Shown here: piece after piece, positions 1 to 13,435 of the stretch | Numbering within the stretch: the first letter of the stretch is position 1 | How the letters are laid out: each line of letters starts with the position of its first letter | Origin: Monomorium pharaonis | Lineage: Eukaryota > Arthropoda > Insecta > Hymenoptera > Formicidae | NCBI RefSeq assembly: GCF_013373865.1 | Contig: NC_050476.1 | Location: 3,952,501 to 4,016,500 of the forward strand | Direction: 5' to 3' | Length of the DNA: 64,000 nucleotides | Program-made: the position numbers and the translations under genes | Notes under the pieces: model-generated | Told to the model about the DNA's origin: nothing | The model's input: only the letters and a program-made list of their open reading frames with translations | Databases searched by the model: none

Positions 1-3000
1 TCGCCAGATGGTAATGAGACGGAATTAACGGGCCGTTGTTGCGTCTCGGGCCGAAGAAGCGGAGCGGCATTTTTCGGTGGCTCCCTTTCAGGAATTCCGT
101 GTCACTACCCCCTCCTCGTCCCCCTTCACCCCTATAACGCGCTCTATCCGTTCTCTCTAGTCGTTTACTAATTTTACGGCGCGACTATTAAACACGACCT
201 GCAGCACGCATATCTAACGACCCACACGCAGTGTTCGTTCTTTCTTGTCTGGGATATATCGCGCGGCGCACAGTAATAACACAAATGGCAGGTTCCTCGT
301 TTCAAACGGTCCCGACGGTATAAAGTCAGGATGCACGAACGGCCACATTCCAGATGGAAATCGCCGTTCCGGCGTTTCTCGTTTGTCATGCTTCCTGTCT
401 CAGCGCGGATGCGTTAAGTGCGCGATAGAGAGCTCGGCAGTTTCCTTCCCCTTGCTATGGGAAGAATTGCTTCGAATTAAGAGCAATTTGAGATATATTA
501 AATTTCTTCTTCCGTCACGGTACAATAGAGATAATTGCGAGATAATTTCCTCACTTGCCCAAATCTCTCAAATCTGATTGTACCGAGGACCCGCGCTTCG
601 ACGAATGCGTATGCGACTATTTATGTGAAATTGTAATTTAATGTCCGCGTGACAATTACTCGCTCTAATCTAAAGATAATTTGCCCAGGTACTTTCTAGC
701 GTTATATTAATTTAACCAACAAATACATGTGTAATTCACTCTTGTAGATCCAGGTTTCTTGTATTTCTCTTCATTAAACGTGAGTTCCGAACGCCATTAT
801 AACTTACAGTTAACTCTATCTGCAGCCACATGCGCTTTCCTCAGAGATATAACATTGCGAATAAAGGATGATATTTTTTTGCAAGCAAGGGTAATAACCT
901 CCGCGTTGCAATCTCGCTCATTCAGTAATTATTTCGAGTGTGTATCTCTCTGTTTGGCATATATGACTTTCGCGGCGCCGATCGGCCGATGATAAATTTA
1001 ATTTGACGCTAGCTCTCGTTGCAGTAAAATGTAACGGTACACGGTTGTGCGAACGGAAAGCGACGGCAGAATGTGAGGAGAGTGAGAGTTCGCTATCGAC
1101 GATGAAAGTACAGAGTTTGGAGACAGGAATCGATTTGCGGCGATCCGCATCGACGGATACTCGCGGGAAAATGCAAGAACTTGCGCTACTTTCTTTCCTC
1201 ATTGCAGTGAGCTATGCGATGATTATGCGAATGATCTTGAAATTGTTTTGTTTCTAGATGAACGATTCTCAGGGAATCCATGGAGAAACGCAAAAAATTT
1301 CTCGTACTTTCTTCATGACTCGAGAATAAAAGATAAGCGTCGATTTTAAATTGGGTGCCGCTGTTACAGTTCTAATCGACCTGAATTGGACCAATAATGA
1401 AGAACAGCCTTCTAATTTTATCGTACAAAAATCAGATAAAAACTTTCAAGAAGAATTTAATAACTTAATAAACAAAAAAACGAAGTTATTAATTTATATT
1501 TCTTTTTTAAAACTATCTTTTAATAAGAAGGAAAATTAACGAGAGAGAAAGAGACACGCTGTGAAATACACACGCTCGCCTCGTTCCGATAAGCCCGTCA
1601 TATTCTCGTGATATTAAACTGAGGGATGTTGCATATCTAACGTTATCCGTGTTTTATTCCAGCTGTCTATAGTTGATAAACGAGAATTATAAGATCATAT
1701 ATCAGCATTCGGTGATACTGTACGATTATCGCTGACATCGTGCGTCTATTTTCCTATTATGTTCTCACGAGGGGATTTAGAATCTTTGTCCTTTATTTGC
1801 GCTCACTCGAATCAATTCAACGAGTTCAAAGTTTAGGAATCGAGATGTATTAATTTTTATGATATGATATGACGATTACTTCTGTCTTACGGTTATGAGA
1901 CGGTCTTTACAGCAACTTCGAAGAATAAAACAGACACGCGATTATCTCCTTAAATCGAATCACGTTTACATTTCGTGTGTACGTCTCGTGCACTCGAAGC
2001 ATGTTCGAACACAATCGTATACCGACGAATGTAGCCTGTAACTCATTTTCTTCGCCCGAAGTTCAATGCTTCAATGGACGTCGGGACTTTCTCTCGTGGC
2101 GCGTTGGAGGGCCGCCTTCTCTATAGGGATTTATTAGCGAGTTTCGTAGCTCGCGCGATAAATTATGGATTTATTGGGCAAACGGGCGGATGGCAGACGG
2201 CTTCGTGGCACGAAAGGGGGAGTGGAACACGAGGGAAGGTTCTTTATCGCCATCGCGCGCCACTTCATCGGAAGCCTCTGCTTCGACGTTGCTACGGGCC
2301 GATTAGAAATCATTGAAGTGACAAGATAGTCGAGAGAATAGGTCCTATTGATTTTAATTATCTGCGGTCTCTCTCTCTATCTGGCGGCGCTCGCTTCATC
2401 GACGAATAATAATTCCGCGGTGTCTTTTGCACACACGCGATATTTCAGATCGATATAATTTGCAGTCGACCGGTACATTTTCGCGGGACGGCACTTTAAA
2501 CGTAAATCTTCTCGTTAGTCCTGCCACGGACGAAGGTGTTGCGAATTAGGTGCCAGTGTACTGTCGCGATAAATTACACGGGTTTTGTCTCTGCTTAGTT
2601 TATGGGTCTTGACTACGTTTGAGCCCGCGGTGCGCATGAAATGAGTATCATTAACGGTATTGTAATATACTTAGATGATATATTAGCACTACTACTACGA
2701 AGAATGAATCACAAGTATTTCATTGACAGGGGAATTACAGTCAACATGAATTCTCTGCATCTATGCGAATGTTCGCCGATTTATGAATAGGTATGAATAG
2801 GTTGCGATCTCCAGCGTTCCACATCCAAGCGGTTAGTCATTAATTCAATTAATGCAAATGCCGCCCTGTCAAAATTACGCTTGCGTATTTCACGATTTGA
2901 ATGATATAATTACGGTTTCTTTTTCCTACGTATCCGAATACGTAATGAGGCGATAAATTACGCGATAAGCATGTCAACACTCGGCACACGAGTCTGTTAA

Positions 3001-3940
3001 GAGTTAATATGTCGCGGTGCGACGTGAAATATGTCTACATTATGCCATTCTAAAAACTATCGTTTCGGCGGAGGCGTTTTAATTGCAGGCGAGAAGTTAA
3101 CGTAGGACTTGTAGAACGGATCAACTCTCGGGGTTGCGGTCTCTCGGCGAAATATTCCGTATATTTCATCTCGGTCCCGGGTTATTAGGATTAACGGTCG
3201 TCAGGTCGTCGATTAGAAATTAAAAAATGACCATAATTAAATCACCCGTTAATTAATTCCAAATATGAATTTATTACAGGTTGAAATAGAAGGATGCTCA
3301 TTATTTCTCGACTACTTTGTAATCGCATCGTTAGACAGAACGGCGTGACCTCGAGTAGAAAAGAAGAGGAGAGTGAAACACGGCAGAGAGATGCGCGAGA
3401 GATGACGAATTCCTTCTATTAGGATTAACCTACTTCTTAGCCGACCTTTTTTCCTCAGCCTCGTTCGTTCCACCATTTATTACGGATAGAGGTACGCCTT
3501 AGACCGTTCCCCGTTTGAAATTCATAACTAAATAAACTCGGATACACTCGGAAGGCGGCTGTCATTTACATGTGACGTCTTCGACAATATTTTATCTTTT
3601 TTCCGTTATTTCAATAGACCAGAATAGCTCAGCTTGTAAACGGAATAATTTTCATAATTAGGCATAATAAAAAATTGCATTTCTCTCTTCGTATCGAAAA
3701 GAGACATAAATTTTACTTCTTAGTTCTAATATTCATTTTTCGTGCGGTTGTATCAAAGGTGTAAAAATACTCGGTCGTCCAGGGCATCCGTTTCTGCGTG
3801 TCAGAGAGTGCTAAAAAATTGCCTCATGTTCTGTAGGAGCCGCTTATTTCTTCGCGCTCCTTTGCGTGTGTGTATACGTCCCCACAGAATCGACGAAGGA
3901 ATTTCACGGCAGCGTGGACGCCCTTCTTTCTCCCTCGCTA
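1..3940. other. noncoding stretch, no gene recognised
   Basis: Mixed AT- and CpG-rich sequence. The open frames here are under 115 codons, lack recognisable protein motifs and have no convincing flanking splice sites. Small structures seen: a tandem 'tatgaataggt' duplication near 2781-2802, and the string 'attaggattaac' at about 3185 and again at about 3419. I see no TE termini, RNA gene or promoter that I can defend. Confidence 0.6.
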
Positions 3941-4760
3941 ATTTTTCGTCGAGTTCCTAGACGGATACCCGCCGAGATGTTTAGTGGGTGGTGGTGGTGG
4001 TGAAAACGACGAACGAAACTGCGGAGGAAACGGGCGCTCTCGACGCGAAACAGACTAGGAGTAAAAGAGGAGGACGGAGAAAGAGAGTTTTGCCGGCAGA
4101 CGGATTCCTTCGATTCGAGTTAGCTGGATTTGGCGAATACGGCTCGTTTGTAGTCCGCCGAGGGCCCCGCGGCTGTTCCCCTCTCTCTATTCCTCTTTCT
4201 CGCTCCTTTCTCTTTCTCGTACGATTCGAAGTGGAGAACCGAGCAGAACGGAACGAACGAGCTACCTGCCAGTCCTTCCAGACGGATGCTGCGTCTCAGC
4301 ATCACCGAAGGAGAAACTGAGTGGAAACGAGCAGGAGGAAACGAGGTGGACGAGGAGATAGAGAGGATGTACGGACGTACGGACCTGTTGTTCGTAACAC
4401 GTGTTTGCGTGAACTCGTCCTTCGTGTCTCTCCTGTGCCCGTCCGTTTATAAGAGGCCAAGCGAAGGCGACGATGTATTACCACCAGTGACAGTCCATCA
4501 CCTCTCCTCTATCCTCCCTGCGCCTCTTCCTCTTTCATCTGCTACCGAAGACGACACTGCTGTTGCCGCCGCCGCCAACGCCGCTGCAGGGAAATGAGCA
4601 AATAAAGGCAACACCGGCGGGCGCCTCGTCGTGCTTGATACAGATTTCGAAATGTGGCCCTGAACAGGCAAGGAGTTTAGGAATTCATGTTCGGTACGGA
4701 AATCAGAGGCATCAAGGAAGAAATTCGATCTTAATAAACGTAATCTCCATGTGACGGTTA
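3941..4760. other. GC-rich purine-skewed segment, no gene assigned
   Basis: This segment has a GTGGTGGTGG trinucleotide run near 3988-4002, purine-rich stretches (4030-4090, 4310-4370) and a GCCGCCGCC run near 4565. Overlapping frames of 60-110 codons are open on both strands, as expected for stop-poor GC-rich DNA. No frame shows domain-like sequence. A TTTATAAG at about 4446 could pass for a TATA box but has no initiator at the right spacing. Confidence 0.4.
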
Positions 4761-5100
4761 CAGTAATAGGACTAGCAAGATCGGCAAGTCGGAAAAAAAT
4801 TGACTTTATAGGCTCGAGAAGAATCTACAAATAATTTTCTTTAAGAATAAAGATATAGAAGATAAAAGTCACGTAATTAAAAGCGCAAGAGATATCACAT
4901 ATAATAATGAAAAAGATTATATATAATTTTTAAAAATTAACGATTTTATATTTATTTTAATAAAAATTATTTTTAAAAATTTTTAGTCTAAGAAATGAGA
5001 GGATGGAAAATTTTTTATTGTTGGCAAGTGCAGATTAAAATTTTGTTTCACAAAAAGGAAGACTTCTCGAGAAAGTGGATATATATATATGGCGTCAACA
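4761..5100. other. AT-rich island
   Basis: A/T-dominated stretch with short TA runs (4915-4925 and 5080-5091). No coding frame, transposon ends or other structure could be defended. Confidence 0.6.
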
Positions 5101-5174
5101 ATGAGTGCGTCAGATGTGAAAAGAGAAAAAGAGAAGGAGAGAACGCGAAAGGGAAAAGGGAGAGTTCTAAGGGA

Positions 5175-5412
5175 GCTCTGGGCCAATGAGAGTTCGTCGT
5201 GACGGCGGCCATCTTAATGATCGGGATAAACAAGAGAGAGGAGGAAAGGGGAGCTGAATGACTTTCCAGCCCCTCACTCTCGTGGGGATGCATGTGTTCC
5301 CCGTAAGTACAGTAACCCCTTCACATCGCGTAATGCATACGTATGTGGGCGTGCGAAGGGTGCTGTCGACCAATCATTGGCCCGCGTCTTCTTAGAGACT
5401 CGAGAGAGCACC
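5175..5412 (+). promoter_or_regulatory. possible TATA-less promoter with CCAAT and YY1/Pho-type motifs
   Basis: Seen: a CCAAT at 5183-5187, a GCGGCCATCTT motif at 5205-5215 (matches the YY1/Pho GCCATCTT core), and an inverted CCAAT pair CCAATCATTGG at 5370-5380. Two consensus splice donors follow, GTAAGTAC at 5303 and GTAAGTATGT at 5448. The second lies 35 nt after an ATG in favourable context. YY1 and CCAAT sites near the start are typical of broad TATA-less promoters in animals. That this is a promoter is inference. Confidence 0.25.
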
Positions 5413-5447
5413 ATGGTGTTCCCCTCCGACGTTCTTACCTTTCCCCC
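5413..5447 (+). other. candidate short first coding exon (12 codons to a consensus donor)
   Basis: The ATG at 5413 sits in the context AGCACCATGG. The frame reads MVFPSDVLTFPP before an ideal 5' splice site GTAAGTATGT at 5448. An alternative upstream ATG at 5293 is likewise followed within a few codons by GTAAGTAC at 5303. No downstream exon could be paired with either donor, and 12 codons are too few to recognise a protein. It may be chance in a CpG-rich segment. Confidence 0.15.
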
Positions 5448-5460
5448 GTAAGTATGTACA

Positions 5461-8400
5461 CATATGTGCGTATACATATCGCGCGTATGTACTTGCACGC
5501 ATAGAGTGTATCGTAGAAAAAAGAAGTCGGTAGCAAGGCTCTCTAACTTTCAATGATGATATATCTTGACGAAAATTTCTTAAGTCATCTTTTTTAAAAT
5601 CTTCGATATTTATAGTTTGTTGCCTTGGTGACTTAGTATTTAAATACTTTAATTAAAAAATGTCAAAGATAAAAAAAATTTAAATAACTTTGCAAGCACA
5701 GATGATTTTTCAATTTCTTATTATATTAACAATGTAATTTACGGTATTTATTAATAAACAGATGTTCGCTTAACATTTATACTTTTAAATTTTCATATTT
5801 TCTATTGCATGTTTTAATGTTTCGCAAACTATTTTATTCTATTGAATAATATTAATTCTTATACACGATAAATATAAAACTCGAAAATATGCGAGGGACA
5901 TTAGAAAACAAGATAATTTTATTCTAAATAGATTTTGCGAAAATTACGGTTGATTCTGATGTTTCTTTACGACACACCGTGTATATTCACGTGCGTATGT
6001 GCACGCATCGTCGTCGTCATCGTCACCCTCGCGTTCTCGTCGGCTCGTTATACATTTTATACGCACGCGAGAGGAGGGACGAATATGAAAAAATGTATCG
6101 CGCGACAGACCGCGATACGTTGATGAGATTGCGAACGTACGAGGAAGAAACGAGCGGGTTGAAAAAGCGTGAGGTGAGACGAACGGGGGGGGGGCAGGGC
6201 GTTGTTCGCGATTAATTAATGCACGCGTGTCGCTAACGAGTGCGAGACAAAAATCATCGACGATGTTTCCCGTCTGCCGATTGAAAGTCCCCGGCGCGCG
6301 GCGTGGCGGAGACTCGGTGCGTGAAAACAATTTCTTGCTCGGGTACACATTGTCCTTCCTTCTGCTGAGTAATGACTCGCCCGTCATCGTGGCAGGAAAG
6401 GCAGGAAAGAGAGGAGAGAGGAGCCGCGTGTGTAAATCTCCTAGAGCGGTTTCTTGCGATTTCTGAGAGTCGTCGGGAAGTAAGCGCTTACATACCTATT
6501 ACATATGCGGGCGCGTTCTACGCCGGCTGCTGAATATGATTACGGATTGCCGTTGGAAAACGCGCGTTCTACCGGTCGAAAAAACCGTCGCGTCAGCTGT
6601 CAATAACTTGTTTATTCAATAATCATCGAGGTACTCACGCTTGCTTTTAAAACAGAGATTTATTTTGCATCGTGCGCGGCAATTTTTATCCTCATCGTCC
6701 ATACCGATAAATTTTCTCGTAAAGAAATTTCATCGCTGATGATAATATAAAAATTTATACAATATTTAGACACCGCGCAACAGCAAGTGACGATCGATAT
6801 ATTTATTTCTGTGTGACCATAAAAAACTATTTTAAGTTATTTTAGCTCTGATTATTCTTACAGATATTATTGCATTCGTTTAAAAGAAAGTTTTACGCCA
6901 AATTTCACAAAATATTATGTTGTAATGAAATTTACTTCTTTAATAAGATTAGCGTGCGTAATATTAACGCGACAGTTTGACAGGCTCATTTAGCGCTAAA
7001 TCTGTGATGAGGATACGGGCCGTACCATATCTACATAGAGATATACGGCTTCCAATTTCGCACAGTGGGTCTACCCGCAGTTCATTCTGTGCTTCGATGG
7101 GTCGAAAGCGTCACCGGCGAAAGAGTCGCCTAAGAAGAGCGGGGGGATCGGGGAACAAAGCGCGATATATTTTACACGCCTACCGGAAGTGCGGTGGTGC
7201 GCGCCAGGATGAGCGAGCCCCGAGATGAGGGAGAGGAAAAGCAGGAGCCGGCACACATGGAAGGTTTCGAGGCAGAATACACATCGCGTGAGAATGGCCG
7301 GTCGCGTAGGAGAGGAGGAGGGGCTAAACAGGGTGATCGAGGAGAGTGCGGAGGGTTTCTTCGTCTTCCTGCGACACTCTACCCTTTCGTCCCTCGGTAT
7401 ACACGTCGACCGGAGCGATGTGATTCGACATTCGCACCCTTGTCCTGGCATCAACCCAATCTCCTTTGACACCCTGGGGACTATGACACGATGCAGTGCA
7501 CACGCGACAAAAGAGAAAAAAAAATGCCTCGCTGCAGAGGAGGCTGAAACGCGAGAGCGACGGGATACTGCCAGTCGGGATACCGCATTGTGAATATTAC
7601 GTATGTATTATAGACGTATTCTCGCTCGTTAGCTATCGCCGATTTCATATCGCGTTCGATATCGCATATGGAATTAAGTAGAGTGCAGCAGAGTACAACG
7701 TAGAAAGAATAATTAAAAAAATCGAATTTTAACAATTTTAAAGACTTTTAGACTTACTATAATGCTCTAATCCGCTTATTAATGTCATTATCTTAATAAT
7801 TACTTTTAATAATTACAATAGTTATTAATACGAAAGACATGTTGTATCATTATGTATAATAATTTTAAGGCAAACTCGTATCTGACAGAAGAAAAAAATT
7901 ACTCGTATCTCGAGCACGTTTGTGAAGCATTTTTATAGGACAATAGCTGACGACTTCAGCATCAAGTTTGACATTGTCGGATGCTGCTACTTTCGGAATT
8001 CTGGGAGAAGTTACGGCCGCGGATTACTTTCCTAATCTACGAGAAGGGCGTAAATTAATGAAAAGTTACCGCGAACCATTTCCTAAGATCTCCGTGGAAA
8101 CGGTTCCCCTGTAAGGTTTTATTAATCCTATTCATGAAGCAGGGTTCGAGTTACCGGCGCGCAGAGAAGTACGTCTCGTATAATCCCTGTAGTCGGTAGT
8201 TCGAGTTTCACGGAAACGCGTCTTCATTAAGCCCTTTCGTGCGGTGCCGGTACTCGGTTCGTTCCTAGAAAAAAGATTGAGCCTCCGATTTTAACTTTGG
8301 AATTTCTCGTACGAATATATTAGACGCACCCTATATTTCTGTTAGCGCCGTTGGGAATCTGAGTTTATCGGTGTGTAAGAACGTAATTGCAGTCCTCTTT

Positions 8401-9400
8401 ATGTGTAAAGAGACGAATGGCATTTAGAGATTATCTTTCCTCCTATATTACGTTGTATCTACTTAACTTTAATTCTATATCTAGCATTCCGACAGATTTC
8501 CAATATTCCTTCTTTCATAATCCTTGCTTCATTAACAATTTTATTTATTTATTCTAATTAAATTACACTTATATGTACAACAAAATTAATATTTTTTAAT
8601 TATTATCTTTATATTTACTGTTTTGTTACTATTTTTATGATTTGTGTCCGAGTTAAAGACATTTGTAAAATCAATGTAACAAACATTTATAATTAATGTA
8701 ACAAATTTTAATCAATAGAATTCGGATTTCGATTTCGATCCGTTTTTGTACAACACGTAAAATATCTATATTTTATATTTAACTTCATATTTTCCAAATA
8801 TAAATCTTCGCGTGTGAAGTTTAATAAGGCCCGAGCACAGTGTCGTATTATTTGTACGATTCAAATATCGTTGAATAATTTCGGACGTGTCATCTCTTAA
8901 TGGTACCGGATCCAATTCAAAATTGGACACGACAAACTAAATAACCAGCGCGAAATCCGAGGGGCCGTTCATGCGTTTAAATGAAATCGTAAAGTGCGTT
9001 TAATAAGCCCCGCTACTCGATCTCGCGTTAGCTCCCGCCATCGTCGAGGGACTACCATTTAAAGCACGTCGCGCAGAGTTACGGGGGGTTTTCGGCGTTT
9101 CGGGCCCGGAACTAATAAACCCGTTTACAATCTCCCACATCGTCATACGGCCGCGCCGCGAAATTACGCGGGGATTACGCTTCGCTATTCTTGATTTACG
9201 TTTGAAAACCGGTAGTACGCTACTGCGCGTGTACGCGCGGGCCGCCCATTTTACAGCGCCGCGCTGCTATTCTTGGGGTTCCGATTGCGAAATCAATCTC
9301 GGTCTCGCTCGTAACCCGGCGGCCCGTGCGCTCTCTCCGGGTATCGGACACGTCTTTCGCGGCCCCTATAGCGTTATTATAGACCGAGTATACCCGCCGC
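5461..9400. other. noncoding stretch, no gene recognised
   Basis: AT-rich blocks (5560-5900, 6640-6960, 7700-7900, 8440-8820) alternate with CpG-rich blocks (5980-6470, 7000-7590, 9000-9400). The longest frame (147 codons, minus, 5944-6387) is compositionally biased, with an Asp run reading out of CGT/CAT repeats. A 10-base G run lies at 6185-6194. Near 8675-8705 the string 'aatgtaacaaa' occurs twice. Nothing else is supportable. Confidence 0.55.
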
Positions 9401-9561
9401 GATATAACTACTGACTTACGTCTCGTAATTCATTAAAGCGGTACTCTTGCCGTTTGGATTGGCCGGTCGGCTGGCTGGCTGGCTCTCTTCGGCTCTCCTC
9501 TGTGCCGGGCGAAGGGCGGCGTGGGATGAGGCCACGGCATCCGCCTCGTGTATTAATTATT
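9401..9561 (+). repeat. diverged dispersed repeat, copy 1
   Basis: The segment 9401-9460 matches 52094-52154 in the same orientation. The core at 9426-9458 (TAATTCATTAAAGCGGTACT and following bases) differs from 52121-52152 by about one substitution and one indel. A second shared string TGTATTAATTATT follows at 9549-9561 and 52318-52330. A third partial relative lies at 10081-10133, where GGATTGGCTGGTCG and CGATATAACTACTGA recur in the opposite order. This suggests an old interspersed element. No termini or coding content are visible. Confidence 0.65.
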
Positions 9562-10080
9562 GCAGCGCTGTAGACGCGGAATGTACAGAGGCGACGTCAA
9601 TTGATTCTGTAACGGCAGACGCGGTCGTTCCTACGTGCGCTTTCATTCTCGTCCGACGTTTCTTATACCTCTCGCCTCCTTCGTTCTTGCCGCGTCTTAA
9701 ACGTCGCGCCGTACTGCGTACGGCTACAAAATGCATTTGGGTATCGATTTATCTTTAACGAGTTTTCAACGGCAGGGGATAAAAACGTTAGCGATACTTT
9801 TGCTTGTCCATTAAGAATAGTTATATGAGTCCTCTCCGATAAAAAGGATTGGCGTTCTATTATCAATGTAGGTCGTTAATTACGCGACGCGGCTCGCTCG
9901 GTAATATTTTTCAGAAATTCCTTAAGGTTTATGCTCGCCCATATGATACACGTCTGACGGTGTGTACCATACCCGTATTCGATTACCGATGTAAACGATG
10001 CGGAGCGGAGTTCGTATCGTAATGAACAGTATTTTCTCTCACGCGAGCAAAACCAACGAAGGGGCATCCTATCTACCCGA

Positions 10081-10133
10081 GGATTGGCTGGTCGTGTCGA
10101 AGTAGTATGTGGACGGTACGATATAACTACTGA
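10081..10133 (+). repeat. partial, rearranged relative of the 9.4 kb repeat
   Basis: GGATTGGCTGGTCG (10081-10094) resembles the string at about 9456-9469. CGATATAACTACTGA (10119-10133) is identical to the string at about 9401-9415. The order of the two is swapped relative to copy 1, so this is either a rearranged copy or reuse of short modules. Confidence 0.45.
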
Positions 10134-13100
10134 GTTTAAAAAAAAGATTTAAAAAAGAGGCGTCGATTCACTTTGAACAGCTGCCGCATTCGAGAAATTC
10201 ATTTTTATTATAAATTAACCTGGCGCGAGTGAGAGCGAAAAAGAAAGCGATTAATAGCCCAACTATTCGCTCGCTGACGTTGAAATATACAATCATAATC
10301 GTGTATCAGTCTTTGAATAATTATCAAAGCAAAATTGAGTGACGCGAAAAAGCAGATCATAAGGTCTTTTGTTTAGAATAATTCGACAATTATTTAATAT
10401 GTAAATTAACCTCTTTCATTGAACAATATGCTTAGTAAAAATAATAATTTGTTTAGAGGCACACGCGTGTGCATGTGGCTGCATTCAAATTCAAATGACA
10501 TTCCGTTCATCTTTTCATATCGGATAAATCGTTCGTGGAACGATTCTGCGCGAAATTTCTCGTTCAATCACGGCGCGAATTTCACGTCTCGTAATAAAAA
10601 AGTGCCGCGTGCCCCCAAGATCCTCGGCAAGGATGAATCGAAGGAAGACGAGCGTCCGGAGAGAGGACCGAAGAAGACTTCTGTAACGCAAAGTAATATG
10701 GCGCGGTTAATTTGACGAAAATTGCGAGGCTGTCTGCCCTTATCCATCAATTTTAATTCAGCTCGCGGCCCACCCACCGAGGGCGTGCCGCCCCTGGCAA
10801 CTTCCGCTCGCGGTCCTTCCGTGAAAAGAGGCGCGGGCCTCTCCCTTCGCTCGTCCCTTCGACGGAGAGGGACGAAAAATCGCTATTAATCGTTGTCAGG
10901 CCGACGACCCGAAAATACGATCGTTCGTTTAAGGTATCAAATGCGGATTCTACCTAAAATTTATTTCACTAGCGTTAAAAGGGTGCCATTAACAGAAAGA
11001 CAAATATATGAATATGAAACGTGATGCTTGAAAGATTGATCACTGACTTAAAGAATATTCTACTTTTATAAAATTTTATGTCTTTGCTTTTTACCCCTTT
11101 TTTGAATATTCTATCAATGTAATATAATAATGAATTGTTTCAAATAATAATAATGCATGCATATATGTATAATTATACTGTATAATTATGAGTAGTTATT
11201 TAACGTATACACATTCTACATCTATTTTTGTTTTTTACTGTCATCTTTCAATTTTTTGTTCATAAAATTGAAATGCTTTTTTTGCTTCAGAAGGTAAAGA
11301 AAATAAATTTTTACAATTCGCTATCCTTTTTAAATTTCTCTATGCCTGATACTTAATTCTTTTTACAGTCAAGGTATATTGTTAACAAAAGGTTCTTTTC
11401 AATCCTACGTCTTCTATCCTCGTAACGAAATATGGTCCACGTGCCGTTCGTCAAGCGGATTAGCTTTTAGAATCTTCGAACTTATACATCTACCTGTCGG
11501 ATTTACCCTCTACCTGGTTTCTTCGGATGTTTTTCTTTCAATTCCCATGAGACAATATCTCGTATCAGTTTGATCGGCATAAATTAGAATAGGTAACAAT
11601 GCTTATAATTCTTCGTGTTTAGCATAAGTAGTAAAACTTAAGTGATAAACGAGATGGATTCCGACTAAATCGTTTAAAAAAATCATCCGTGTTTCCTCTT
11701 AGTTATAATGTATTGTCCTGTTATCTGTAATCTATGATAATTCTTAGATTCCTACGCAGAAACAAACTTGTCATCCTATGTGATATACATATATCATCAT
11801 CCATCAAATTGCTCTGCATATTTTTTCTCTACCATTTTTTCCGCGCCGCGTACACGTATATAAAACACGTGCGCGTACACGCGCACGAATTTACGTTATT
11901 TTGTATAAATTATTCAATTCGTGGCGGAGGGGGAGGGAGACGTGCGTTTCATCATTAGAAATTAATCAGAAATACCAGCTAAACGAGTCTCATTCTGTTT
12001 GCTACACACCTCTGAAGACTTTATTACACTCGAAGACTTGGTCGTAACTTCTCTATTAGGAAAGCAAAGTTTCCAAGTATCTGCGAGATAGGCGCCGAGT
12101 GTAAATTCGTTGCAGGTGCGTGATTAAGGGGAATAATAAGAAGCTACCTCGGCCGGTATCCAAGAGAACGGCCGCGATCCTTTCGAAACGACGATGAGAT
12201 ATTTCCTCGGAGGTAATCGCGCGTAAGAAGCACTTTCCAGTACTTTTACGAGATGTGCATTAACGCGCCGGGGACTGGTTTATTCGCGATACGAGGCGAA
12301 AAAAGCGTGATAGCCATATCGCACGAGGCTCTCAGAGGCCTCGAGAGACTCACTGTCATGTGTCGGATGAAAACTCAATGACGACCGCGGGAGATTTTCT
12401 TCCGCGGAAAGGGAGAGAGGGCGGGGGAGTAGGAGGAGGTGGTATACTCCGCACCTCTTGGCCGGTCGTTAAGTAAGACGGTTACATTGAGAGATGGCCA
12501 ATGTAAATTGCGACGGCACGGTACGTATGTGTCGTGCGGTCCGTGTAACGATACATCAACGTCAGCAAATTGTGATAAATAAAGCGCAATTGAAGGCGAG
12601 AGGACGGACGGACGGACAGGCAGGCACGGTTGGACGAAGGTGGATTTACTTTTCAGCAGATGCTAAAGCCGTCTGTGAATCCCTATCTCTCGTCAGAGCA
12701 GAGCACGATGCGCGCGCGCTAACGACAACCGTAATGAGTTGCTATTAATTAACGAGGCTCATTGGCGTAACGCGCATAATACGAATCATCGGCTATAATG
12801 GACGCGGCAGCGAGGCGACTGACGTCGCCCGCGGACAAACGAGAGATGCAACTCCCCCAGGATGTTGTCACTTTTACGGTTGTCGCATTTCAAGAATGTT
12901 TCAGTGTATTCAATACAGCGGTAAAATCGAAGCCAATCTGTCGGAAGAATAAATATCCTTTCAAACGGACAATTGACATATTTAGAATAATTGTAACAAG
13001 ATAGTAAATTGTAAGAAATATAATTAAAAGAATTAATAAATAATACAATTTAATTAATTGTAACAAAAATATAGAAAAATAAGAAATAGAAAGGTACGAC

Positions 13101-13420
13101 AAAAGAAATTATTATTTTACGTTAATATGTGCGTGATATAGCGTGATAAATTTAATTTGTCATGAAATCTACACTTTAAATATTTATAAACGAATCTGGG
13201 ATTGCCTTGGTATAATTATCCGGAGGTAAAGTATGACGTTATCTCAAATTATAGTTGTTAGTCGAGAGACTTGTCGAGTCTAAGTGCTTCTATTATACAC
13301 CTCGGCAAACGTCAAAGAGTCGTGACAATCAGAAATTCCCCGGTAGCCCGCGATCTATCGTCAGTCTGTTAAACTCGCGGCGAGCCGTCATTAAATTATT
13401 ACGCGGTTGCCACGGGGAGA
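10134..13420. other. noncoding stretch, no gene recognised
   Basis: AT-rich at 10930-11400 and 12940-13140, CpG-rich at 10530-10900 and 12060-12480. The tract at 11850-11890 is alternating purine-pyrimidine (ACGTATATAAAACACGTGCGCG) and includes a TATATAAAA at about 11858. No initiator follows at the expected distance. A GGAC tetranucleotide run occurs at 12602-12618. No coding frame with supporting signals was found. Confidence 0.55.
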
Positions 13421-13425
13421 GAGAA

Positions 13426-13435
13426 GGGGGGGGGG
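13426..13435 (+). repeat. poly-G tract (10 G)
   Basis: An uninterrupted run of ten G. Long G homopolymers are uncommon in insect nuclear DNA. Comparable runs occur at 6185-6194, 16424-16434, 31730-31741 and 46054-46062, all with G on the plus strand. Confidence 0.95.

Noticed and set aside
3181..3430. TTAGG-containing strings as telomeric repeats
   Set aside because: Only isolated occurrences of 'attaggattaac', not tandem TTAGG arrays.
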